A DNA stretch of 9,645 bases from Pseudonocardiaceae bacterium (GTDB taxonomy: Bacteria; Actinomycetota; Actinomycetes; Mycobacteriales; Pseudonocardiaceae). Positions 1 to 5,885 of the stretch are shown one piece after another; the first letter of the stretch is position 1, and every line of letters begins with the position of its first letter. The translations under genes and the position numbers were made by a program. The notes beneath the pieces were generated by a model. That model searched no databases and had not been told where the DNA came from. It saw only the letters and a list, made by a program, of their open reading frames with translations. The DNA lies in contig JAICSB010000097.1 in NCBI GenBank assembly GCA_025937115.1, positions 1-9,645 of the forward strand. Direction: 5' to 3'.

Positions 1-1
1 C

Positions 2-67
2 GTACCCGCGCAGGTGGTCCACGGCCGCGTTACCGGCACGGTCAGCCTCCCAACCGTGAGATCGTGA
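2..67 (+). CDS. possible C-terminal tail of an upstream gene (partial)
   Basis: Frame 2 is open from the left edge to a TGA at 65-67 and would encode about 21 residues ending in GTVSLPTVRS. The only support is the codon pattern and a small perfect hairpin that begins 9 nt after the stop, where a terminator would be expected. No family can be recognised from so short a piece. An equally weak alternative is a minus-strand gene leaving the window, starting at the GTG at 39-37 with a GGGAGG element in front of it (50-45). The stretch could also be non-coding. Confidence 0.18.
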   Translation, partial: VPAQVVHGRVTGTVSLPTVRS

Positions 68-75
68 CGGGTCGC

Positions 76-94
76 CGACGGAATTGATCCGTCG
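76..94. terminator. short perfect inverted repeat, possible terminator or operator
   Basis: CGACGGA at 76-82 and TCCGTCG at 88-94 are exact reverse complements around a 5-nt loop (ATTGA). There is no T-run after it. It could end the possible upstream reading frame that stops at 67, or be a binding site in the promoter region of the multicopper oxidase gene that starts at 202. The sequence alone does not decide between these. Confidence 0.3.
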
Positions 95-186
95 CTCGCG
101 GCACATTGTATGAGGCCGAAGGTATCTGTGCGGCGCTCGCCGGACTCCAAATATCGACGAAGTTTGTCGTGCTCAGCGCACGGACC

Positions 187-202
187 TGAGGAGGAGACCT
201 CA
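187..202 (+). promoter_or_regulatory. strong ribosome binding site inside a small stem-loop
   Basis: A purine-rich GAGGAGGAGA tract at 188-197 precedes the ATG at 202 and fixes the start of the multicopper oxidase. TGAGG (187-191) and CCTCA (198-202) can pair as a 5-bp stem, leaving AGGAGA in the loop and placing the A of the start codon in the stem. The pairing is short and may be a by-product of the purine-rich site. No convincing -10/-35 pair was found in 95-186. Confidence 0.5.
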
Positions 203-1938
203 TGACCCGCACTGATCAGCCCAAGCCCGAAGTCTTGGTCAAGCAGCTGACCAAATTCCGTGATCCGCTCCAGATTCCGCCGGTGCTGCGACCAAGCCCC
301 ATGCAGCTACTGACTATCCGCATGCGGGCCGAGCAGGTGCGGCTGCACTCCGAGCTGCCTGCGACGCGCGTGTGGACCTACAACGGATCGTTCCCGGGAC
401 CGACGATCGAGGTTCGCCGTGCCGAGCGACTGCGGGTGATCTGGCAAAACGAGATCACCGGCGACTACCCGGTCGAGGCCGTGGAGGTGCTCAACGCGAC
501 ACCGGGGCCGGGCCGTGACGGCGCGGAACCGCTCCCGGACGTCGCGGCACTGCCGCCCTGGACCGTGGTGCATCTGCATGGCGCCCGGACCGGCGGCGGC
601 AATGACGGCTGGCCGGAAAACGCCGTCCTGCCGGGCAACGCCCAACTGTCGGAGTATCCGAACGATCAGCAGGCGACGGCGCTGTGGTACCACGATCACG
701 CCATGGCGATCACCGCCTTGAACGTGATGACCGGGCTGGCCGGCATGTACCTGATCCGGGATGCTGAGGAAGACCGTCTGCGGCTGCCGCACGGCGAGCA
801 CGAAGTGCCGCTGATCATCTGCGACCGCAACCTCGATACCGACGCCGGAGGCAACCTCACCGGGCAGCTCCTGCACAAGCTGTCCATCCTGTTTACCGAA
901 CCGGAGAAGGTAGCGCTTCCCTTCACCGGGCCCTTCACTCTGGTCAACGGGGTGATCTGGCCGCATCTCACCGTCGATGATCGCTGGTACCGCTTCCGGA
1001 TGCTCAACGCCTCCAACTCGCGCTTCTACACGTTGGCACTTCACGACGAGAACGGAGCGGTTGTTTCTGGCGCGCTGCGCCAGATAGGCAGCGACGGAGG
1101 CCTGCTGCCCGCGCCGCTTGCGCTGGACCAGATCACCCTGGCACCGGCCGAGCGCGCCGATGTCCTGATCGACTTTCATGCCTTCCGGGGTCGGTCCCTC
1201 ACGCTGGTGAACACGGGCCCCGGAACTCCCAACCCGGACGTCATGCAGTTCCGGGTCCGGGCACACGCGGTGCACGACGGTTTCACGCTTCCTGTCACGC
1301 TCTCGCCGTCGTTCGTGCGGCTGACTCACGACAACCTCCCCGAACACATGCACCGCTGGCTGGTGCTCACCCTGCTCGCCGGAAAACATCCGGAAATGTG
1401 GGAAATGGTTGAGATCGATCAGCCCCCACCAGCCCTGCCCGCAGACGGCATCGTGCAGGTCACCCTGGCTAATGGCACAGTCAAGACGCTGCAGCGGGTG
1501 AGCCGGGACTTCAAGGACGCGGTGAACTTCTATGTCGACTACAACGGCTGGGAACAATGGTCGATCCTCAACGCCAGCCCGGTTGCCCACCCCATCCACA
1601 TCCACCTCATCCAGTTCCAGGTGCTAAGCCGGGACGGCTATGACGTGACCGGTTTCGACAACGCCGTCGGAGGCACCACCACGCCACTCACGCCCACGGG
1701 GCCATTACCCGTGGACCCCAACGAGCAAGGCTGGAAAGACGTGATCCGGGTCGGCGGCGGCCAACTGGTCCGCGTGGCGGGACAGTTCGCTGGGGCGAAC
1801 GGGCGGTACGTGTTCCATTGCCACATCCTCGAACACGAGGACGAAGGCATGATGCGAACGTTCGTCGTCATGCCCGAGCAGGTCATGAAACTCGACCGGC
1901 ACGTCGTCGACGGCCACCACCCGCTGCACCCCGCCTGA
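202..1938 (+). CDS. multicopper oxidase, CotA/bilirubin oxidase/phenoxazinone synthase type
   Basis: This 578-aa laccase-like enzyme is expected to oxidise phenolic or aromatic amine substrates at a type 1 copper and reduce O2 to water at a trinuclear centre. All four copper motifs are present: HLHG (124-127), WYHDHA (162-167), HPIHIH (463-468) and HCHILEHEDEGMM (539-551). In the last, Cys540 and His545 are type 1 ligands and Met550 is the expected axial ligand. The length and the motif wording WYHDHAMAIT...LNVMTGLAG fit the three-domain CotA and phenoxazinone synthase branch rather than plant-type laccases. No Sec or Tat signal peptide is visible, so the protein is probably cytoplasmic, as in those relatives. 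The start is fixed by the GAGGAGGAGA ribosome site. The gene stands alone and converges on the phosphatase gene. The true substrate cannot be told; copper tolerance, pigment formation and phenol oxidation are all possible. Confidence 0.93.
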   Translation: MTRTDQPKPEVLVKQLTKFRDPLQIPPVLRPSPMQLLTIRMRAEQVRLHSELPATRVWTYNGSFPGPTIEVRRAERLRVIWQNEITGDYPVEAVEVLNATPGPGRDGAEPLPDVAALPPWTVVHLHGARTGGGNDGWPENAVLPGNAQLSEYPNDQQATALWYHDHAMAITALNVMTGLAGMYLIRDAEEDRLRLPHGEHEVPLIICDRNLDTDAGGNLTGQLLHKLSILFTEPEKVALPFTGPFTLVNGVIWPHLTVDDRWYRFRMLNASNSRFYTLALHDENGAVVSGALRQIGSDGGLLPAPLALDQITLAPAERADVLIDFHAFRGRSLTLVNTGPGTPNPDVMQFRVRAHAVHDGFTLPVTLSPSFVRLTHDNLPEHMHRWLVLTLLAGKHPEMWEMVEIDQPPPALPADGIVQVTLANGTVKTLQRVSRDFKDAVNFYVDYNGWEQWSILNASPVAHPIHIHLIQFQVLSRDGYDVTGFDNAVGGTTTPLTPTGPLPVDPNEQGWKDVIRVGGGQLVRVAGQFAGANGRYVFHCHILEHEDEGMMRTFVVMPEQVMKLDRHVVDGHHPLHPA

Positions 1939-1966
1939 GTTCCCAGGTCAACGGTCGTCGGTCCCT

Positions 1967-1991
1967 GGCGGTCCATACTCATAGGGCCGCC
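1967..1991. terminator. putative hairpin terminator between convergent genes
   Basis: GGCGGTCC (1967-1974) and GGGCCGCC (1984-1991) can form an 8-bp stem with one G-U pair and a 9-nt loop. It starts 29 nt after the multicopper oxidase stop. There is no T-run, which is common for actinobacterial terminators. The rest of 1939-2122, between this gene and the convergent phosphatase stop, shows no reading frame that looks real. Confidence 0.35.
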
Positions 1992-2122
1992 GGGAAGATC
2001 GCTTCACCGCCGAGCCGCCGGTGGTGACCCGATCTACGCCGCGCTGCCAGTGGCCGCCGACATGGATCAGGCTGCCCGCGAGGTGTCGTCGTGCAAGTTC
2101 GTTGACCTTCATCTAAACGGAG

Positions 2123-2563
2123 CTACCGCGCAGTGGGGAGGAAGCGCGCGACGTACTGCCGCTGCCAAGGTGTCTCTACCGCGCAGGCGTCGTAGAGCTC
2201 TCGTACGAACGCCACCGCATCCTGCGCAGCTACCCCGTCCATCACCGCCATGCAGGCCAGAGCAGTGCCGGTGCGCCCTAGACCGCCACCGCAGGCAACC
2301 TCGACCCGCTCAGTCTCCGCTCGGCACCAGGCCTCGCGCAGTGCGGCCGCGGCGTCGTCGCGGTCGGTCGGCAGCCGGAAATCCGGCCAGCGCACCCATC
2401 GCATCTCCCACTCCGGCGAGGCCGGTGCCTTGCCGAGGAGGTACACCGTGAAGTCCGGCTTCGGCCCGGACGGCATCGGGTGCCGGAGGCCGCGTCCCCG
2501 GACAAGCCGACCGGAGGGCAGGCGCAGTACTCCGGTGGCGGTCGGGTCCCAGGGCCGGCTCAC
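2123..2563 (-). CDS. small protein tyrosine phosphatase (cysteine-dependent)
   Basis: A 146-aa protein with the signature of the cysteine phosphatase fold. The P-loop is CGGGLGRTG, with the nucleophile Cys91 and phosphate-binding Arg97 (C-x5-R), and a classic WPD loop at 59-61 (WVRWPDF) supplies the general acid Asp61. It should dephosphorylate tyrosine or a related phospho-ester in the cytoplasm; no signal peptide or membrane segment is visible. The reading frame is open further upstream to 2695, but that extension overlaps the acetyltransferase gene and reads as its shadow. I chose the GTG at 2563-2561 because the family-like sequence (WDPTATGVLRLPSGRLVRGRG) begins just after it and the acetyltransferase stop lies 10 nt before. 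The preceding bases give only a weak ribosome site, so translation may be coupled to the upstream gene. It appears undamaged although the gene before it is frameshifted. The substrate is unknown. Confidence 0.82.
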   Translation of the reverse strand: MSRPWDPTATGVLRLPSGRLVRGRGLRHPMPSGPKPDFTVYLLGKAPASPEWEMRWVRWPDFRLPTDRDDAAAALREAWCRAETERVEVACGGGLGRTGTALACMAVMDGVAAQDAVAFVRELYDACAVETPWQRQYVARFLPTAR

Positions 2564-2573
2564 GGGTTGCAGG

Positions 2574-3100
2574 CTAAATGCCCGGATCGCCGGGTCTGGC
2601 CAAAGGGCGACGCATGCTGACCCGGGGCCAGGCGTCGAGGCCGCGCGCCACCTCTTGCTCGCGGATGCGGCGCAGCCCCTCGGACACCTCCGCATCGGCC
2701 AGAATGCGGAAGCCGAGGCGCTGGTAGTAGGGCGCGTTCCACGGCACGTCGGAAAAGGTGGTCAGCGTCACCGCGCCTAGGCTCTGCTGCTGCGCCCACA
2801 GCGCTGCGGTCTCCAGAAGCGTGCGGCCCAGACCTTGCCGTGCATGGCTTGGATGCACCGAGACCTGCTCAACGTGCGCGGCGCCGTCAACGACGTCCAC
2901 CAGTAGGTAGCCCACCGGCTGGTCGGTGTCATCCGTCGCGACCCAGGCCCTGCCGTCCTGCTGGAAGACGGCCAGTTCCTCGACCGACGGCGGCTCGTCG
3001 TCGGCGACGGCGTCCATGCCGACGTCTCGGAACGGCGCGCCAGCCGCCGCTCCACCTCACGCAGCGCCGGGAGCTCGTCGCGGCGCGCCAGTCGAATCAC
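2574..3100 (-). pseudogene. GNAT-family N-acetyltransferase, broken by a 1-bp frameshift
   Basis: The N-terminus reads from GTG at 3100-3098 as MIRLARRDELPALREVER. The reading frame must then shift to continue as AAGAPFRDVGMDAVADDEPP, which runs on to the TAG at 2574-2576. One G is missing in the minus-strand run at about 3049-3044: restoring GAGCGGGCGGCT gives ERAAGAP, a normal GNAT start, and a 175-aa protein. The rest holds a clear acetyl-CoA loop (HPSHARQGLGRTLL) and a motif B-like PYYQRLGFRIL, so it would transfer an acetyl group from acetyl-CoA to an unknown amine. An internal ATG at 3017 could still give a 147-aa product lacking beta strand 1. There is no ribosome site before the GTG, so its mRNA may be leaderless. 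The phosphatase gene follows after 10 nt. A single sequencing error would also explain the lesion. Confidence 0.75.
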
Positions 3101-3149
3101 AGCGACTACTACAGCAGAAACGGCGCGTTAGCCAGGCCGTGATCACCGC

Positions 3150-3192
3150 TTGTGTGCCTGGAGCGACATATTGTGTCGTTGGTTGCACACAA
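3150..3192. repeat. nested concentric inverted repeat between the oxygenase relic and the GNAT gene
   Basis: Outer arms TTGTGTGC (3150-3157) and GCACACAA (3185-3192) match exactly. Inner arms CGACA (3164-3168) and TGTCG (3174-3178) also match, with an A-T pair and a G-T pair extending them outward. Both pairs of arms are centred on base 3171, so the whole 43 bp is one dyad with a 4+4 nt mismatch region and a 5-nt loop. It begins 27 nt after the oxygenase stop (minus strand) and ends about 50 nt before the acetyltransferase start. It may be the terminator of the methyltransferase-oxygenase operon or an operator for the acetyltransferase-phosphatase pair. It has no T-run on the minus strand. 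Confidence 0.55.
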
Positions 3193-3218
3193 ACCGCGAT
3201 CATGGCCTGGCTGTCACT

Positions 3219-4161
3219 TCAGGTGGCTACGACTTCGCCGGGCGCCGCGCCGGGGATGAACTTCTGCCAGTCACCGCTGACCATGGTGGGGGCCGGAACT
3301 ACCCGCACGCCGTCGCGGAAGTACGTCGTCGCCAGCACCATCCGCGCGCTAGTGGTGCGGTTGGCGCCCGCGGTGTGGAAGCAGTGCGCGGAGTGGAAGC
3401 TGATCTCGCCAGCGGCGAACGGACCGTCCTCGACGACGACGCCCCGGTCTCGGAAGATCTCCGACACTCGCCGGTCGTAGGAGGTGCCGTGCTTGTCGAA
3501 CTCGATATCGGCCACCAGTTGCCAGGTGCCGGCGCCGCGAGCGAAGGCCAGCGGTCCCATCTCCTGGGGAGTGGGCTGCAGCGGGATCCACACGGTGACC
3601 ACGTCGGGGGAGTCGAGCGGGATGGTGCGCGTCGTAGTGCCAGGGTGTCCGTCCGGCGCCGGGCTCCTTGGACACAGGCCGTTGTCGTGGTAGAGCCGGA
3701 CCCGCTCGACGCCCATCAGGGCCGCGGCGATGCCGCCGATGCGAGGCGATAGCGCCGCGCAGCGCAGCAGCGGATCGGTCAGTCACATCATTTCCAGGCT
3801 CTGGAAGCCCACTGCGGGGTCGACCTCCGCGTCGAGCATCTCCCGCGGCCGGGTTCGCAGCCGAGCCGCCGTGCCCCGGGTGAGTACTGCGGGCAGCTTG
3901 ACGAACGAAGCGTCGGCGAAGTCCCGCACCGGCGCCGGCGTCAGCGGGTAGGGCTCGGCGAGTTCGGCGACCACCGCGCCATCGGTGGGCAGCGGACCCG
4001 GGTCGTGCGGTGTCAGCGGCACCAGCGGACCGCTCGGTGCCGGTCCGTCAGCCAGCGACATGTACCAGTCCCACCACTGATCATTTGCCGCGATCCCAGG
4101 CCAGCTCGACATCAGACGCCGCACCTGCCGCCGTGGCCTCCGACAAGTGCGGGTTTTTCAC
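3219..4161 (-). pseudogene. phytanoyl-CoA dioxygenase (PhyH)-like Fe(II)/2-oxoglutarate oxygenase, multiply broken
   Basis: Joined across frames this encodes a 313-aa PhyH-family non-haem iron oxygenase, which would hydroxylate a small substrate while decarboxylating 2-oxoglutarate. Segments in order are: KNPHLSEATAAG...AWDRG from the GTG at 4161-4159; NDQWWDWYMSLADG up to FQSLEMM; LTDPLLRCAALSPRIGG to LYHDNGL; KEPGAGRTPWHYDAHH; and PLDSPDVVTVW to the TGA at 3219-3221. Iron ligands are His (3639-3637) and Asp (3633-3631) of WHYDAH and the distal His of CFHTAGANR, with SARMVL supplying the probable 2OG arginine. There are four lesions: an extra A at 4086-4084; TGA in place of an expected Trp codon at 3785-3783; an extra two bases (TG/GT) at about 3676-3672; and two bases missing at about 3622-3621. 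The last two cancel, but the iron-binding HxD lies between them. The start overlaps the methyltransferase stop by 4 nt, so the two genes were one operon. The substrate is unknown. Confidence 0.85.
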
Positions 4162-4962
4162 GCATTCTCCCAAGTGATCAGGTGCGCCTCGTGCTCGAAA
4201 CGGTAGCTGCCGTCGGCTGCGCGGCAGCCGGCCAGGTAGTCCGCCAGCGGTCCGGCGGACTCCATCTGGGCCAGCGACACGGTGTCGTCGAACGCGCAAC
4301 GCTGCAGGAAGCCCTCGATCACCGCGCGGTCCGGCGAGCCGGTGCGGTAGTGTAGGCGCTGCACCGCAACGTCCACGCCGGCCGCGATCAACGCCGCCGT
4401 GACCGCCTCGGCGTCGGTGTAGGGAGCGACGTCGGGGGCGTAGGTAGCTCGGTATGCGTCATAGAACGCGAGGTAGTGGCTTGCCGCACTGGCTTGGGCG
4501 ACAGCGCCGAAGCCGCCGGAACGCAGCGCGGTGACCATCCGGGCCACGCCACCGGTGAGCTCGGCGGGGCAGCGCCTACAGCGCGTGGGTGGCCCAAATC
4601 ACGTCGTAACGGGCTCGCACGTCGAGGTCCTGCAGCGGTATCTCGTGCTCTGCGGCCGCCTCGAACGGTTCGGCGAGCACGCCCCGGGCCTCGGCGATGC
4701 TGAACGCGGACGGATCGAGCAAGTCGATCGCGACGGTGAGATCCCGGGCTGCGGCAGGCAGCCCGGCCGCCAGCAGCGCGGCTGGGAACTTGCCGCTACC
4801 GCAGGCCACGTCGAGCAGCCGCAGGTGACCGCTGGTGGGCCGGGCCCGCAGGTCAGCGGCCCAGTCGCGGGCGGCGGCGAGCGTGTAGAAGGCCTGCATC
4901 TCGGGCCGTCGCGCCTCGCTCCAGTGCTCGAGGCTGCGCTGTGCGGTGTCGGGGAGGGCCAC
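4158..4962 (-). pseudogene. class I SAM-dependent methyltransferase, broken by a nonsense codon and a frameshift
   Basis: The N-terminal half (4962 to 4576) carries the SAM-binding motif LLDVACGSGKFPAALL and ends in RARYDVIWATHAL. It is then cut by TAG at 4578-4576, where a Tyr codon (TAC) would be expected. Seven bases further on, a C-run (4569-4566) holds one base too many or two too few, and the C-terminal half continues in another frame as AELTGGVARMVTALRSGG to ...AHLITWENA. Repair gives 267-268 aa. The fold is a cytoplasmic small-molecule methyltransferase; the acceptor is unknown. The GTG at 4962-4960 is the best in-frame start, but its AAGGAG (4986-4981) is 18 nt away, so the start itself may be degraded or a CTG at 4980 may have been used. 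The stop overlaps the oxygenase GTG (GTGA). Its promoter faces that of the intact second methyltransferase. Confidence 0.82.
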
Positions 4963-5030
4963 CCCGCTACCAAACCACAGCTCCTTAACTTCGCTGTAGC
5001 AAGTGCGGGGCAGCGTCTAGGTTCGGTTCA
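4963..5030. promoter_or_regulatory. divergent promoter region with a candidate -10 box for a leaderless plus-strand mRNA
   Basis: Only 68 bp separate the divergent starts at 4962 (minus) and 5031 (plus). TAGGTT at 5018-5023 fits the actinobacterial -10 pattern TAnnnT and lies 7 nt before the GTG at 5031. No Shine-Dalgarno sequence precedes that GTG, as expected for a leaderless transcript starting at the GTG. On the minus strand AAGGAG occurs at 4986-4981. No clear palindrome for a shared regulator was found. The -10 call is by pattern only. Confidence 0.4.
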
Positions 5031-5885
5031 GTGCCTACTTTGAGTCCGTCGACGTCCTTGCATCAGTTGCGGCAGGCGGTGGCCGGTTCGTCCGCGCTGC
5101 CCGATCTATCCGGAGTGCACTACGCGTACTCCCACGCGGCCTATGAGGCGGCCAGCGACCAACGCGCCAGCCTGCAGACATGGCTTCCCCGGGAACTGCC
5201 CCCGCTGCTCGGTGCCGGACCGCTGCGGGTGATTGGCGTCGGTGTCGGCGACGGCAGCGTCGACGCCCCGCTGGCTGCCGCGCTGGCCACGAACCACCGC
5301 CAGGTCGAGTACGTCGGGATCGAGCCGCATGCGGCTTCCGCGGCGGGATTCGAGGCCCGGCTCGGCTCGCTGGACACCGGTAGCCTCACCGTCACCACCA
5401 TCGCTGGAGCATTCGACGATTACGAGCCCGCCGGATCCGCCGATCTCGTGCACTTCGTGCACTCGCTGTACTACATGAACGACCTCGGGGCCACCCTGGA
5501 CCACGCGCTGGCGATGCTGCGCCCGGGTGGGTTGCTGGTCAGTGCGACAGCGCCGCGGGAGCCGCTGTGTGTGCTCACCGAGCTGCTCAGCCCTTGCGTC
5601 GGGCACCGGTTGTGGTGCGCCGAGGACGTCACCGGGGAGTTGGCGGCACGGCGGCTTGAGGTGCGGTCGGAGACGATGCTGGCAGGCATTGACCTCGGCG
5701 ATGTGCTCACCGCACCGCACGGAACCGACGAGCCGGTGCTCGACTTTCTCGTGGGGGCGCGAACGGCCACGATGACAGCGGAGGTCCGTGAGCAGCTGAT
5801 TGTGTACCTGACGGAGGCGGCGGTGTTCGGCGATCCAGGCGTGGTGCCTCACCCGATCGAGATCACCATCGCGCGGGTTCCGTGA
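5031..5885 (+). CDS. class I SAM-dependent methyltransferase (small-molecule type)
   Basis: An intact 284-aa protein with a Rossmann-type SAM domain. Motif I is RVIGVGVGDGSVD (66-78), with the acidic ribose-binding residue Glu98 in YVGIEPH. Motif IV-like LVHFVHSLYYM lies at 139-149 and MLRPGGLL at 162-169. The roughly 60 residues before motif I and the layout recall histamine or carnosine N-methyltransferase-like proteins, but this is an impression and the acceptor is unknown. No signal peptide or membrane segment is seen. The GTG at 5031 has no ribosome site and probably starts a leaderless mRNA. The stop overlaps the next gene (GTGATG), so the two are almost certainly co-translated. It is a different subfamily from the broken methyltransferase across the divergent promoter. 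Its undamaged frame beside three broken genes suggests it is still under selection. Confidence 0.85.
   Translation: MPTLSPSTSLHQLRQAVAGSSALPDLSGVHYAYSHAAYEAASDQRASLQTWLPRELPPLLGAGPLRVIGVGVGDGSVDAPLAAALATNHRQVEYVGIEPHAASAAGFEARLGSLDTGSLTVTTIAGAFDDYEPAGSADLVHFVHSLYYMNDLGATLDHALAMLRPGGLLVSATAPREPLCVLTELLSPCVGHRLWCAEDVTGELAARRLEVRSETMLAGIDLGDVLTAPHGTDEPVLDFLVGARTATMTAEVREQLIVYLTEAAVFGDPGVVPHPIEITIARVP

Noticed and set aside
131..143. CGGCG/CGCCG dyad upstream of the multicopper oxidase
   Set aside because: The spacer is only 2 nt and such GC palindromes are common by chance in DNA of this composition.
307..1605. Long minus-strand open frame (432 codons) opposite the multicopper oxidase
   Set aside because: It lies wholly inside a gene with complete copper motifs. 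Its translation is low-complexity and family-free, as expected of an antisense frame in GC-rich DNA.
2564..2695. Upstream extension of the tyrosine phosphatase frame to 2695
   Set aside because: The added 44 residues overlap the acetyltransferase gene in another frame and lack family-like sequence; the GTG at 2563 fits the family start.
3783..3785. In-frame TGA read as selenocysteine or programmed readthrough
   Set aside because: The position fits Trp in the context EMM-x-LTDP, no selenocysteine context is evident, and three other lesions in the same gene point to simple decay.
3349..3786. Separate 145-aa protein beginning MTDRSAAALRG
   Set aside because: Only its short KEPGAGRTPWHYDAHH segment is meaningful and belongs to the oxygenase; the rest is out-of-frame sequence.
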